A stretch of DNA of 64,000 nucleotides, from positions 124,001 to 188,000 of the forward strand of contig NZ_QOKV01000011.1 of the NCBI RefSeq assembly GCF_008365405.1. The letters are read 5' to 3'. Each line of letters begins with the position of its first letter. Position 1 is the first letter of the stretch. The notes below the pieces were generated by a model that saw only the letters and a list, made by a program, of their open reading frames with translations, was not told the origin of the DNA and searched no databases. Below are positions 1 through 8,939 of the stretch, one piece after another. This DNA comes from Azospirillum brasilense. GTDB taxonomy: Bacteria; Pseudomonadota; Alphaproteobacteria; Azospirillales; Azospirillaceae. Position numbers and translations under genes: made by a program.

Positions 1-1001
1 ATGGCGCCCAGCCGGTGCAGGGCGTCCAGCGCCGTCAGCCGGCCGCGGTGCTCCGCCGCCAGCGCGCCGCCGATGCCGGCCCCGTCGCCGGCGATGGAGA
101 CTCCCGCCACCGACGTGGCGCCCCAGCCGTCGACGTCCGGCACCCAGCAGCGCTGCGCCTCGTCCCAGGACTGGGCGCAGCCGGTGGCGTTGGCGAGGTT
201 GATGTTGGGGATCACTCCGTGATGCAGCAGGAGCGTGTCGGCCGGAAGACGCTGCTCCGCCCCATTGCCCTGGCGATAGACGACCGACTGCACGCGCCCG
301 TCGCCCTCGGCGCGCAGGGCGGAGACGTTGCCGATCACCTTGACCTTGCGCCGGACCTCCAGCAGCAGTTTCAGCCCCTTGCCGACATAGCCGGAGCGGG
401 CGAAGGCCGGCAGGAGCGGCATGGCCTGCCGCCAGTTCTCCCGCGGCGTGGTGTCGAGGATCGCGTCGATGCGCGCGCCGGCCCGCAGATACTGCCAGGC
501 GAGCAGCCAGAGCAGCGGCCCGGTGCCGGCCATGACCACGCCGCCCGAGGCGACGAGGCCGGAGGTCTTCAGCAGGATCTGCGCCGCCCCGGCCCCCATC
601 ACGCCGGGCAGCGTCCAGCCGGGAACCGGGAAGGGCCGCTCCAGCGCGCCGGTCGCCAGGATGACGTGCCGCGCCGGCAGGATGCGCGCCGCACCGTCGC
701 GCGACAGGCCGATGTCGAGCGTGCGCGAGACGCTCCACACCGCGGCGCCGGGCAGGTAATCGGCGCCGCTGTCGCGGAACGGCCCGACCAGATCGGCGCC
801 GTGCCAGTAATCAGTCCCGAGGACGCTGGGATTCTTCACCGGCGAGCGGGTGATGGCGCGGTAGATCTGGCCGCCGGGGGCCGTCTGCTCGTCGAGCAGA
901 ACGGTGGACAGGCCGCGGCGGGCGGCCAGCGTGGCGGCGGCGAGGCCGGCCGGGCCGGCGCCGATCACCGCCAGATCGTAACGAGGCTTCAAGTCGGTCA
1001 C
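1..1001 (-). CDS. FAD/NAD(P)-binding oxidoreductase, alpha subunit of a heterotrimeric opine-oxidase/D-hydroxyproline-dehydrogenase-type enzyme (partial)
   Basis: Only the N-terminal ~333 residues are in the window; the 3' end runs off the left edge. The protein opens with a Rossmann FAD motif (AVIGAGPAGLAAA) and continues with DEQTAPGGQIYR, a second dinucleotide fold (MAGTGPLLWLLA) and a SIAGDGAGIGGA segment. This layout fits the HcnB/OoxA/LhpF alpha subunits, which carry FAD and work with a [2Fe-2S] small subunit and a DadA-like beta subunit. Both partners lie directly upstream on the same strand. The likely start is GTG at 1001, because its codon overlaps the TGA of the 2Fe-2S gene (GTGA), as expected for translational coupling. 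The substrate (an opine or D-hydroxyproline) cannot be told from sequence alone. Confidence 0.85.
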   Translation of the reverse strand, partial: MTDLKPRYDLAVIGAGPAGLAAATLAARRGLSTVLLDEQTAPGGQIYRAITRSPVKNPSVLGTDYWHGADLVGPFRDSGADYLPGAAVWSVSRTLDIGLSRDGAARILPARHVILATGALERPFPVPGWTLPGVMGAGAAQILLKTSGLVASGGVVMAGTGPLLWLLAWQYLRAGARIDAILDTTPRENWRQAMPLLPAFARSGYVGKGLKLLLEVRRKVKVIGNVSALRAEGDGRVQSVVYRQGNGAEQRLPADTLLLHHGVIPNINLANATGCAQSWDEAQRCWVPDVDGWGATSVAGVSIAGDGAGIGGALAAEHRGRLTALDALHRLGA

Positions 1002-1294
1002 CGCTCGATCTCCCGCTTGCCGTTCTGGGTTTCCACCCGCATGCCGGGGCGGACGCGGATCTGGCAGCCCTGCTGGTTGCCGGTGCCGTCGATGGTCACC
1101 AGACAGTCGAAGCACACGCCCATCATGCAGTAGGGCCCGCGCGGGGCGCCGGACACCGGGGTGGTCCGGCAGGCGCCGACCCCGTTGGCGATCAGGGCGG
1201 CGGCGACGCTGTCGCCGGACAGCGCCTCGGCCGGGCGGCCGTCGATGGTGAAGGAGACGCGCTCTCCGCCCGCGTCAGGCAACCGCTGGAACAT
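998..1294 (-). CDS. (2Fe-2S)-binding small subunit of the opine/D-hydroxyproline dehydrogenase
   Basis: A 98-residue protein with the ferredoxin-like cysteine pattern C-x4-C-x2-C (YCMMGVCFDC, with an earlier Cys in GACRTT) and a later Cys in QQGCQIRVRPGM. Small subunits of this size and motif (HcnA/OoxC/LhpE type) bridge the two flavoprotein subunits and pass electrons from the substrate-oxidising flavin. The gene overlaps the upstream DadA-like gene by 20 bases and the downstream alpha-subunit gene by 4, so the three are almost certainly one transcript and one complex. The start is ATG at 1294. Confidence 0.88.
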   Translation of the reverse strand: MFQRLPDAGGERVSFTIDGRPAEALSGDSVAAALIANGVGACRTTPVSGAPRGPYCMMGVCFDCLVTIDGTGNQQGCQIRVRPGMRVETQNGKREIER

Positions 1295-2408
1295 GGAACC
1301 TCCGGGCGCTGAAGGCCGAGAATTCGTCGGGCAGGGTGCCGGCGGCGATGTGCGGCGCCAGCGCCAGCGCGTGGTTGGCGGCGAGCGTCACGCCGCTGTG
1401 GCAGGTGGCGACAAAGGCGCCGGGCATGGTGGTGGACTGCTCGTAGATCGGGAAGCCGTCCGGGGTCAGCACGCGCAGCGCCGCCCAGGTCCGCACCACG
1501 TTCAGTTTGCCGAGCAGCGGGAAGATGCGCAGCGCGCGGTCGGCGATGGTCGAGGTGACGCCGTTGCGCACCGTGGTGTCGAGCCCGGCATCCTCGAAGC
1601 TGTCGCCGATCATCACGCCGCCCTCGTCGGTCTGGCGGATGAAGCCGACCGGGAAGTTCAGGAAGGGGGCGGTCTTCTCCGTCACGATGATGTGGCCGCG
1701 CTCCGGTCGCACCGGGGCGTCGAGCCCGACCATGGGGGCCAGACGGCGGGCGTCGTGGCCGGCGGCGATGACCACCTTGCCCGACCGCAGCTCGTCCCCC
1801 GAGGCGGTGACCATGCGGAATCCGCCGTCGCGCGGCTCGATCCGCTCCACCCGGTGGTGCGGACGGTAGGAGACCCCGGAGAGGCTCATCCCGCTGTGCA
1901 GCGCGCGCAGCAGCTTCAGCGAGTTGCAATGGCCATCGAGCGGGCAGTAGCTCGCCCCGACCACATCCTTGCCGATGAAGGGCATCTCCTTCGCCACGGC
2001 AGCGCGGTCCATCATCTCGTAGTCGTAGCGGACGACGTTCGGCTGGTTGTGCAGACGTTGGAGCTGGCCGGCGCGCCGCTCCATCTCCTCCTCCGACAGC
2101 AGGGGCAGGAAGCCGCCCGGCCGGCGGTAGCACACGTCGATCCCGGTCTGCTCCTGAAGCCGCTCGGCGAAGCCGGTCCATGTGTCGGAGGACATCTTGG
2201 TCCAGCCGGCGTATTCCGGCAGGCCCAGCCCCTTGCCCTGCACCCAGACCAGGGCGAAGTTGCCGCGCGACGGGCGGACGGCGACGTCCCCCTCGTCGAG
2301 GACGGCGACCGTCTGCCCCTGCTGGGCGAGGCCCCAGGCGATGGCCGACCCGACCAGCCCGCCGCCGATCACGGCGACGTCGCAGTCGGACCTCGTTAAC
2401 TCGGTCAT
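1275..2408 (-). CDS. FAD-dependent oxidoreductase (DadA/OoxB-like), beta subunit
   Basis: A 377-residue D-amino-acid-oxidase-fold protein. The N-terminal FAD motif is AVIGGGLVGSAIAWGLA (residues ~12-28) and the C-terminal signature is TCHSGVTLAANHALALAPHI. In the HcnC/OoxB/LhpB family this subunit oxidises the C-N bond of a secondary amine or D-amino acid. I chose ATG at 2408 because AGGAG lies about 11 bases upstream; an in-frame GTG at 2420 would sit on top of that site but would overlap the stop of the permease gene. It is the first of three overlapping genes for the enzyme and lies downstream of an ABC importer that probably brings in the substrate. Confidence 0.87.
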   Translation of the reverse strand: MTELTRSDCDVAVIGGGLVGSAIAWGLAQQGQTVAVLDEGDVAVRPSRGNFALVWVQGKGLGLPEYAGWTKMSSDTWTGFAERLQEQTGIDVCYRRPGGFLPLLSEEEMERRAGQLQRLHNQPNVVRYDYEMMDRAAVAKEMPFIGKDVVGASYCPLDGHCNSLKLLRALHSGMSLSGVSYRPHHRVERIEPRDGGFRMVTASGDELRSGKVVIAAGHDARRLAPMVGLDAPVRPERGHIIVTEKTAPFLNFPVGFIRQTDEGGVMIGDSFEDAGLDTTVRNGVTSTIADRALRIFPLLGKLNVVRTWAALRVLTPDGFPIYEQSTTMPGAFVATCHSGVTLAANHALALAPHIAAGTLPDEFSAFSARRFHVPAVA

Positions 2409-2416
2409 GGTGACGG

Positions 2417-3217
2417 TCACTCCTGTCCGCGGCCGACCAGCAGCCGCTCAAGCCCGTAGAGCCGGTCGAGCACCAGCATCGCCGCCACCGTCATGAAGAT
2501 CAGCGAGGCGGACACCGCGGCGACCAGAGGGTCGATGTTGTCCTGGATGTAGAGGAAAAGACGCACCGGCAGCGTCGTCGTCTCGGGCGAGGCGATGAAG
2601 ACGGTCATCGTCACCTCGTCGAAGCTGTTGATGAAGGCCAGCACCCAGCCGCTCGCCACGCCCGGCAGGATCAGCGGCAGCGTCACCCGGCGGAAGGTCG
2701 TCCAGGAGGTGGCGCCGAGCGAGGCCGCGGCGTTCTCGATGGAGCGGTCCATGCCGGTGGAGGCCGCCAGGATCAGCCGCAGCGCGAAGGGCAGGATGAT
2801 GACCACATGGCTCAGCACCAGCCCGGCGAAGGTGCCGCCCAGCCCGATCTGCGTGAAGAAGCGCAGGAAGGCGATGCCCAGCACGATGTGCGGCACCATC
2901 AGCGGCGACAGGAACAGCGCCGTGATCGCCTCGCGCCCGCGGAACTGGTGGCGGGCGATGGCCAGCGCCGCCGGGACCGAGAAGGCCACCGCGATGGTGG
3001 AACTGACCGCCCCCAGCAGCAAGCTGTCGCGGAAGGCCCGCGCGAATTCCGGGTTGTCGCCGATGGCCTTGAACCAGCGCAGCGACAGCCCCTCGGTCGG
3101 CAGCGACAGATAGCCCTGCGAGGTGAAGGCGACCACGCAGACGACCAGGATCGGCGCCAGCAGGAAGGCCAGGAACAGCGTGTGGAAGACCAGGGCGACG
3201 GGGCCGTTGCGGTTCAT
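2417..3217 (-). CDS. ABC transporter permease (PotC-like, spermidine/putrescine/opine family)
   Basis: A 266-residue integral membrane protein with about six hydrophobic segments. The permease EAA-type loop is seen as ENAAASLGATSWTTFRRVTLPLILPGVASG-like sequence in its C-terminal half, the site that contacts the ATPase. It pairs with the PotB-like permease immediately upstream, and the ATG at 3217 overlaps that gene's stop (ATGA). Gene order (binding protein, ATPase, permease, permease, enzyme) is typical of opine and polyamine uptake operons that end in the catabolic oxidase. Confidence 0.9.
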   Translation of the reverse strand: MNRNGPVALVFHTLFLAFLLAPILVVCVVAFTSQGYLSLPTEGLSLRWFKAIGDNPEFARAFRDSLLLGAVSSTIAVAFSVPAALAIARHQFRGREAITALFLSPLMVPHIVLGIAFLRFFTQIGLGGTFAGLVLSHVVIILPFALRLILAASTGMDRSIENAAASLGATSWTTFRRVTLPLILPGVASGWVLAFINSFDEVTMTVFIASPETTTLPVRLFLYIQDNIDPLVAAVSASLIFMTVAAMLVLDRLYGLERLLVGRGQE

Positions 3218-4146
3218 TCGAACACCTGCTTGTAGCGACGTTCGACCAGCCGGTTGCAGCCGACGATGATCACGATGTTGGCGAGCAGCAGAAGCATCGC
3301 GATGGCGGCGCCCAGCGGCCAGTTCAGCGTGTTCAGGAACTCGTCGTAGGCCAGCGTCGCCGCCACCTTCAGCCGCCGCCCGCCGATGATCGCCGGGGTG
3401 GCGAAGGCGCTGGCGGCCAGCGCGAAGACGATGATCGAGCCCGACAGGATGCCCGGCACCACCTGCGGCAGCACCACCCGGCGCAGTACGGTGAAGGGCT
3501 TGGCGCCCAGCGACAGGGCGGCGTTCTCCACCTGCGGGTCGAGCCGCTGCAGCGACGCCCAGACCGACAGCACCATGAAGGGCACCAGCACGTGGGTCAG
3601 CGCGATGATGACGCCGGTCTCGGTGTACATGAACTCGATCGGCGTCGCGATCAGCCCGACCGCCATCAGCGCCGTGTTGATGATGCCGGTGGAGCCGAAC
3701 AGCAGCGCCCAGCCGAGCGTGCGCGACACCACCGAGATCAGCAGCGGCCCCAAGACGACCAGCAGGCACAGGCCGCGCCAGGGCGACCGCATGCGGCGCA
3801 GGATGTAGGCCTCCGGCGCGCCGAGCACGGCGCAGAGCAGGGTCACCACCACGGCGATGCGGAAGGTGCGCAGGAAGATTTCGTGGAAATAGTCGTCGGT
3901 GACGATGTCGATGTAGTTGCCGAGCTGCCAGACGTTCTCGATGCCCGTGTAGAATCCGAAGCTGTTCAGCGACAGCAGCCCGGTCATAACCAGCGGCACC
4001 AGCAGCAGAACGGCGAACAGCGCCAGTGCCGGCAGGCTGAGCAGGTAGGGCGCCAGGGGGCGCCGCTCCGGCCGATCCGGCGGGGCGGAATCGGCCGCCG
4101 CGCCTGGGGAATCCATCAGGGATTTGTGAGCGTCCACGGCGGTCAT
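3214..4146 (-). CDS. ABC transporter permease (PotB-like)
   Basis: A 310-residue permease. A ~30-residue Pro-rich cytoplasmic N-terminus precedes a strong first membrane segment (YLLSLPALALFAVLLLVPLV). The EAA-type loop is visible as ENAALSLGAKPFTVLRRVVLPQV, followed by the last two membrane helices. It forms the heterodimeric channel with the PotC-like protein. The ATG at 4146 overlaps the ATPase stop by four bases (ATGA), and its own stop overlaps the next permease in the same way. Confidence 0.9.
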   Translation of the reverse strand: MTAVDAHKSLMDSPGAAADSAPPDRPERRPLAPYLLSLPALALFAVLLLVPLVMTGLLSLNSFGFYTGIENVWQLGNYIDIVTDDYFHEIFLRTFRIAVVVTLLCAVLGAPEAYILRRMRSPWRGLCLLVVLGPLLISVVSRTLGWALLFGSTGIINTALMAVGLIATPIEFMYTETGVIIALTHVLVPFMVLSVWASLQRLDPQVENAALSLGAKPFTVLRRVVLPQVVPGILSGSIIVFALAASAFATPAIIGGRRLKVAATLAYDEFLNTLNWPLGAAIAMLLLLANIVIIVGCNRLVERRYKQVFE

Positions 4147-5186
4147 GCCTCACCCGCCATCACGCGTATGTCCTCCGCGCGCCAGCCGACCATGACCGGC
4201 TCGTTCTCCGCCGGCAGGGTCTGGCCGTCGTGCTGGCGGATCACCGTCAGGTCGCCGGCCTCCGTGCGGATCTCGAACAGCCATTGGGTGCCCTGGAAGA
4301 CCCGCGCCCGGACGTGGCCCGGCACGCCGGCGCCGTCTACGAAGCGGACCTTCTCCGGCCGCACGGTCAGCAGGCCGGGGCCGTCCGGCAGCTCCGCCGC
4401 CACCGGCCACGCCGTCCCGGCCACATCGATGCGCCGCCCGGCGCCGTCGCGGCGCACCGTGCCCTGGAGCAGGTTGGTGCGGCCGAGGAAGTTGGCGACG
4501 AAAGCGCTGGCCGGGTTGTCGTAGGCGTCCTGCGGGGCGTCGACCTGCTCGACCCGGCCCTTGTTCATGATGACCACCCGGTCGGACAGGGCCATCGCCT
4601 CCGCCTGGTCGTGGGTGACGAGGATCATGGTGGTGCCGACGCTGCGCTGGATGCGCCGCAACTCGATCTGCATCTCCTCGCGCATCTTGGCGTCGAGGTT
4701 GGACAGCGGCTCGTCGAGCAGCAGCAGGCTCGGCTTGATGACCATGGCGCGGGCCAGGGCCACGCGCTGCTGCTGGCCGCCGGACATGCGCCGCGGGTAG
4801 CGGTCGCCGAAGGCCCCCAGCCCGACGAGCTGGAGCGCGTCGCGCACCATGCGGTCGCGGTCGGCGCGCGGGATGCCGCGCATCTCCAGCCCGAAGGCGA
4901 CGTTCTCCGCCGCCGTCATGTGGGGGAACAGGGCGTAGCTCTGGAAGACGATGCCGAGCCCGCGCTCGTTGGGCTTCTTGGCCAGCAGGTCGGCGCCGTC
5001 CAGCGTGACGCGACCGGCGCTTGGGTCGAGGAAGCCGGCGATCATCTGGAGCGTCGTGGTCTTGCCGCAGCCCGACGGGCCGAGCAGCGAGACCAGCTCC
5101 CCCTTTTCCACCGTCAGGGACAGGTTGTCGACGGCGACCCAGGGGCCGAACCGCTTGGTCAGCCGATCGAGGACTAGGTAAGGCAT
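4143..5186 (-). CDS. ABC transporter ATP-binding protein (PotA-like, TOBE domain)
   Basis: A 347-residue ATPase with Walker A GPSGCGKTT, signature MSGGQQQRVALARAM, Walker B LLLLDEPLSNLD and switch His in LVTHDQAEAM. The C-terminal ~110 residues form a TOBE-like regulatory domain (LLTVRPEKVRF), as in PotA/FbpC. The start at 5186 has GGAG eight bases upstream; a GTG six codons earlier lacks a site. It powers the two permeases downstream for the periplasmic binding protein encoded upstream, and is separated from that gene by a hairpin at 5219-5245. Confidence 0.92.
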   Translation of the reverse strand: MPYLVLDRLTKRFGPWVAVDNLSLTVEKGELVSLLGPSGCGKTTTLQMIAGFLDPSAGRVTLDGADLLAKKPNERGLGIVFQSYALFPHMTAAENVAFGLEMRGIPRADRDRMVRDALQLVGLGAFGDRYPRRMSGGQQQRVALARAMVIKPSLLLLDEPLSNLDAKMREEMQIELRRIQRSVGTTMILVTHDQAEAMALSDRVVIMNKGRVEQVDAPQDAYDNPASAFVANFLGRTNLLQGTVRRDGAGRRIDVAGTAWPVAAELPDGPGLLTVRPEKVRFVDGAGVPGHVRARVFQGTQWLFEIRTEAGDLTVIRQHDGQTLPAENEPVMVGWRAEDIRVMAGEA

Positions 5187-5218
5187 GGCGTCGTCTCCCA
5201 CCAAGGAGCCTGGAAAAG

Positions 5219-5245
5219 TCCGGCCCGCCGCGGGTGCGGGCCGGA
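5219..5245 (-). terminator. Intercistronic hairpin between binding-protein and ATPase genes
   Basis: Perfect 10-bp inverted repeat TCCGGCCCGC / GCGGGCCGGA with a 7-base loop. On the minus strand it is followed by a CTTTT run. It sits between the solute-binding-protein stop (5254) and the ATPase start (5186). Such hairpins in ABC operons commonly stop part of the transcripts or protect the upstream mRNA, giving more binding protein than channel. That function is inferred. Confidence 0.6.
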
Positions 5246-5253
5246 AGCGGCGG

Positions 5254-6288
5254 TCAGCGCTCGATCTCGCGGGTCCAGCGCTTGTTCCAGGCCTCGCGGT
5301 TGGCGTTGATGGTGTCCCAGTCGACCACCAGCAGCTTGCCCATCTGCTCGGGGCCGTAGGGGATGCCCACCTGCTGGTCGGCGGTCAGGGTGACGGTCTT
5401 GTTCACCGGGCCGAAGCCGGCGCCGGTCGCCATCACGGTCTGCACCTCCGGCGACAGCATGTGCTGGATGAACTGCTGGGCTTCCGCCGCCTGCTTGCTG
5501 CCGGTGATGGCGCAGGCCGCCGAGGCCAGCACGATGCCGCCCTCCTTCGGGTAGACGAAGGCGGCGGGGAAGCCGGTGTCGGCCAGCGCCTTGGCGCGGC
5601 CCGAGCCCCAGACGGCGACGGTGGCCTGCCCGCTCTGGAACAGCTCGGTCATCTTGCCCGGCGACGGCTCGTAGGCGAGCACGTTCGGGTTCACCTTGTC
5701 CTTGAAGGCCTTGAAGCCGGGATCGATGTTCTTCTCGCCGCCGCCGTCGAGCCGCGCCATCATCACCAGCGCGTGCAGGCCGTAGCTGTTGTTGATCGGC
5801 GGGACGACCAGCTTCTTGCGGAACTTGGCGTCCTCGATGTCCTTCCAGGAGGCGGGGGCGGGCCAGCCGTTCTCGTCGAAGACCTTCTTGTTGTAGACGA
5901 TGCCGGTGCCGACCGCGCCGACGCTGACCGCCTTGCCCGAGGGAATCTTCGCCAGATCGTAGAGATCGTCGTAGACCGGCGCCTTGGCGATGTCGGCGCA
6001 GAAGCCCAGCGCCACCGCCTGGTACATCGGCCCGTCGTCCAGGATCACCACGTCGATCTGCTGGTTGCCCTTCTGAGCCTGGAGCTTGGCGAGGTTGTCG
6101 GTGGAATTCCCGGCGACATACTCTACCTTCACGCCCGTCTTGCTCTCGAAGGCCGGGATGATGTCCTTGCGCATGGTCTGCTCGAAGGACCCGCCGTAGG
6201 CGGCGACATACAGGGTCTTCTGCTGCGCCTGCGCGGCGCCACATCCCAGGGCGGCGGTTGCCATCAGGCCGTACACCAACGCTCGCAT
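5254..6288 (-). CDS. ABC transporter substrate-binding protein (PotD/opine type)
   Basis: A 344-residue periplasmic protein with a clear Sec signal peptide ending GAAQAQQ (residues ~1-22). The mature part starts TLYVAAYGGSFEQTMRKDII, as in group D (polyamine/opine/iron) binding proteins, and contains the GTGIVYNKKVF segment typical of that fold. It is the first gene of the ABC-dehydrogenase operon, has AGGAG/AGGGA before its ATG, and is divergent from the LysR gene at 6456. The ligand is probably the secondary amine oxidised by the enzyme encoded downstream. Confidence 0.9.
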   Translation of the reverse strand: MRALVYGLMATAALGCGAAQAQQKTLYVAAYGGSFEQTMRKDIIPAFESKTGVKVEYVAGNSTDNLAKLQAQKGNQQIDVVILDDGPMYQAVALGFCADIAKAPVYDDLYDLAKIPSGKAVSVGAVGTGIVYNKKVFDENGWPAPASWKDIEDAKFRKKLVVPPINNSYGLHALVMMARLDGGGEKNIDPGFKAFKDKVNPNVLAYEPSPGKMTELFQSGQATVAVWGSGRAKALADTGFPAAFVYPKEGGIVLASAACAITGSKQAAEAQQFIQHMLSPEVQTVMATGAGFGPVNKTVTLTADQQVGIPYGPEQMGKLLVVDWDTINANREAWNKRWTREIER

Positions 6289-6403
6289 CTGTCCCTCTCC
6301 TGTTCCGGTTCCGGTTCGTTTCCCAGCGGTGCGCGTTTTGTCGCACCCCCGAAGCGTCGCGCCCCGTCGGCATAATCGTCAAATCGAATTGTTGGCGGTG
6401 TCT

Positions 6404-6418
6404 ATAAACGAATGTTAT
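6404..6418. promoter_or_regulatory. OccR/NocR-type LysR operator, ATAA-N7-TTAT
   Basis: The exact dyad ATAA-ACGAATG-TTAT lies in the divergent region between the binding-protein gene and the LysR gene. ATAA-N7-TTAT is the core recognition dyad described for OccR, the octopine LysR regulator, and the neighbouring regulator resembles OccR in its DNA-binding helix. The site overlaps a possible early ATG (6417) of the LysR gene, which argues that translation really starts further in, at 6456. Binding is inferred. Confidence 0.6.
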
Positions 6419-6455
6419 GCTGCAACGCATCTGCCACGGTTCGGACCGCCCGCGA

Positions 6456-7361
6456 ATGCTCAATCCCCGCCAGATCGAGGCGTTCCGCGCCGTCATGCTG
6501 AGCGGCGGAATCACCGCGGCGGCGGAGCTTCTCAACATCTCGCAGCCGGCGGTCAGCCGCCTGATCGCCGACCTGCAATACGCGCTGAAGCTGACGCTGT
6601 TCGAGCGGCGCGGCTCGCGCATCGCGCCGACCAGCGAGGCGATGTCCCTGTACCAGGAGGTGGAGCGGTCCTTCGTCGGGCTGGAGCGGATCGAGCAGGC
6701 GGCGCGCGACCTCCAGGAGCGGCGGGCCGGCACGCTGCGGGTGGCGGCCATGCCGGCGATGGCCATCGGCTTCCTGCCGCGCTTCGTCGCCCGCTTCCTT
6801 GAGGAACGGCCGCGGGTGGACGTGTCGCTATGGGGCAGCAGCTCCCCGCAGGTGCTGGATTGGGTGGCCGCCGGCCAGTGCGAACTGGGCTTCGGCCAGT
6901 CGGCCGTGGAGCACGCGACGGTGCTGTGCGAGCGGATGCCGCGCGTGCGGGCGGTCGCCGTGGTGCCGAGCAACCACCCGCTGGCCGCGCGCAAGCGGCT
7001 GGTCCCGGAGGATTTCGCGGGCGAAGCCTTCATCGCGCTCGGCGCCGCCACGCTGATGCGCTATTCCATCGACGCCGTGTTCGCCGAGCACGGCGTCGGC
7101 CGGTCCACGCGGGTGGAAACCCAGCTCACCATGATCGCCTGCGCCATGGTCGCCGCCGGAGCGGGAATCTCCATCGTCGATCCCTTCACGGCGGAGGAAT
7201 ATGCGGGGCGCGGCGTCGCCATCCGCCCCTTCGAGCCGGCGATCACCTTCGAAATGGCCGTGCTGCATTCGGCGCAGCGGTCGTTGTCCACCCTCGCGCA
7301 GGATTTCCTGGGGGAGTTCCGCGACGCCGTCGCCACTTTCCGCCTGCCCGAGCAGGAATAG
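6456..7361 (+). CDS. LysR-family regulator, OccR/NocR-like
   Basis: A 301-residue LysR protein. Its winged HTH lies near residues 3-61 (RQIEAFRAVMLSGGITAAAE, SQPAVSRLIADLQ, LFERRG) and a co-inducer domain follows from ~90. The FRAVMLSGG...AAELL run closely recalls OccR/NocR of octopine and nopaline catabolism, which fits the opine-oxidase-like genes it faces. An upstream in-frame ATG at 6417 would add 13 residues (LQRICHGSDRPR...) not typical of the family and would start inside the operator. Neither start has a clear ribosome-binding site. It probably activates the divergent ABC-dehydrogenase operon. Confidence 0.88.
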   Translation: MLNPRQIEAFRAVMLSGGITAAAELLNISQPAVSRLIADLQYALKLTLFERRGSRIAPTSEAMSLYQEVERSFVGLERIEQAARDLQERRAGTLRVAAMPAMAIGFLPRFVARFLEERPRVDVSLWGSSSPQVLDWVAAGQCELGFGQSAVEHATVLCERMPRVRAVAVVPSNHPLAARKRLVPEDFAGEAFIALGAATLMRYSIDAVFAEHGVGRSTRVETQLTMIACAMVAAGAGISIVDPFTAEEYAGRGVAIRPFEPAITFEMAVLHSAQRSLSTLAQDFLGEFRDAVATFRLPEQE

Positions 7362-7368
7362 AGCCGGC

Positions 7369-8133
7369 TCAGCTCCGGGTGTGGAAGTGGCTGAGGAAGG
7401 CGCGTGTGGCCTCCTGCTGCGGCCGGTCGATGACGTCGCGCGCCGGCCCCTCCTCCACAATCACGCCGTCGCGCATGAAGATCACGCGGTCGGCGACCTC
7501 GCGGGCGAAGGCGATCTCATGAGTCACGATGATCATTGTCATGCCCTCCGCGGCGAGGTCGCGCATCACCCCCAGCACCTCCGACACCAACTCCGGGTCG
7601 AGGGCGGAGGTCGCCTCGTCGAACAGCATCACCTCCGGCTCCATAGCGAGCGCGCGGGCGATGGCGACGCGCTGCTTCTGCCCACCGGACAGCCGGTCCG
7701 GGTAGGCCTCGGCCTTGTCGGCCAGCCCGACCTTGGCGAGCAGCCGGCGTCCGATCGCCTCGGCCTGGGCCTTCGGCATGTTCTTGGCGGAGACCGGCCC
7801 TTCCATCACGTTGCCCAGCACGGTCATGTGGGGGAACAGGTTGAAGTGCTGGAACACCATGCCGGTGTTGGAGCGGAACTTCGCCTGCGCCTTGGGCCGG
7901 GGCAGCGCCTTGCCCGTCTCGAAGTCGAAGGCGTCGTTGCCGATGCGGACCCGGCCGCCGTTCGGCACCACCAGCAGATTGAGGCAGCGCAGCAGGGTGG
8001 ACTTGCCCGACCCCGAGGGGCCGATCAGCGCCACGACGGCGCCGGGATCGACCTTCAGGTTGATGTCGCGCAGGACGACCAGCTCGCCGAACTGCTTCCT
8101 CAGCCCGGCGACTTCGATCTTGGGAATGCTCAT
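7369..8133 (-). CDS. Polar amino acid ABC transporter ATP-binding protein (GlnQ/HisP-like)
   Basis: A 254-residue ATPase: Walker [10 protein letters not shown], signature [15 protein letters not shown], Walker [14 protein letters not shown] and switch His in [16 protein letters not shown]. Length and the lack of a TOBE domain fit the polar-amino-acid uptake family. It is the last gene of a permease/ATPase pair and converges with the LysR gene, whose stop is only 8 bases away. The substrate is unknown; the nearby DapA-family lyase suggests an amino or imino acid. Confidence 0.92.
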   Translation of the reverse strand: MSIPKIEVAGLRKQFGELVVLRDINLKVDPGAVVALIGPSGSGKSTLLRCLNLLVVPNGGRVRIGNDAFDFETGKALPRPKAQAKFRSNTGMVFQHFNLFPHMTVLGNVMEGPVSAKNMPKAQAEAIGRRLLAKVGLADKAEAYPDRLSGGQKQRVAIARALAMEPEVMLFDEATSALDPELVSEVLGVMRDLAAEGMTMIIVTHEIAFAREVADRVIFMRDGVIVEEGPARDVIDRPQQEATRAFLSHFHTRS

Positions 8134-8170
8134 GGAAAGGGGCCTCTCACGTTGGATCGCCAGGGGAACG

Positions 8171-8833
8171 TCAGTGACCCGTCTGGAGCTGCTTTTCGCC
8201 CCGCTTCACGATGGCCGTTAGGGGGACCAGCACGACGAAGTAGATCAGCGCGACGATCGTGTAGACCTCCAGCGGGCGGAAGGTGTCCGTCGCGGCGACC
8301 TGCCCCTGGTAGAGCAGATCGGGCACCGCCACCACCGACACCAGCGAGGTGTTCTTGAACTGGATGATCGATTGGTTCATCAGCGGCGGGATCATCCGCT
8401 TGACCGCCTGGGGCAGAACGATGCGCCGCATCACCTTGGCCGGCGTCATGCCGAGCGCCAGCCCGGCCTCCGACTGTCCGGCCTCGATGGAGACCACGCC
8501 GCCCCGGATCACCTCCGCGTAGAAGGAGCCGCCGTAAAGCGAGAGGGTGAGGACGGAGGCCGTTACCGCGTCGATCTGGATGCCGGTCAGCATCGGCAGC
8601 GCGTAATAGAACCAGAGGAGTTGCACCAGCAGCGGCGTGCAGCGGAACAGCTCGATGTAGGCCCAGGAGATCCAGCGCAGCACCGCGAAGCGCGAGAGCT
8701 GGGCCAGCCCGCCGATCAGCCCGAGCAGCAGGCCCAGCACGACGACGGCGGCCGTCAGGCCGATGGTGACCAGCGTGCCGTTGAGGAACAGCCAGCGGTA
8801 TCCCCAGAGCATCTCGAAGTTGAAGGTGTACAT
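8171..8833 (-). CDS. Polar amino acid ABC transporter permease (HisM/GlnP type)
   Basis: A 220-residue membrane protein with the HisMQ layout: first helix [23 protein letters not shown], the [18 protein letters not shown] signature, and the EAA loop [24 protein letters not shown] single permease in the operon implies a homodimeric channel. It lies 37 bases upstream of the ATPase gene and ~100 bases downstream of the binding-protein gene on the same strand. Confidence 0.92.
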   Translation of the reverse strand: MYTFNFEMLWGYRWLFLNGTLVTIGLTAAVVVLGLLLGLIGGLAQLSRFAVLRWISWAYIELFRCTPLLVQLLWFYYALPMLTGIQIDAVTASVLTLSLYGGSFYAEVIRGGVVSIEAGQSEAGLALGMTPAKVMRRIVLPQAVKRMIPPLMNQSIIQFKNTSLVSVVAVPDLLYQGQVAATDTFRPLEVYTIVALIYFVVLVPLTAIVKRGEKQLQTGH

Positions 8834-8939
8834 GGCGGGCCTGCTTGCAAAACTTCGGAACGGCGGCCGAATCCCCGTGGGACCGGCCGCCGTGCGTCAT
8901 CGGAACCCAGGTCCGTCGATAGATCCGTCGGCGGGTCCT

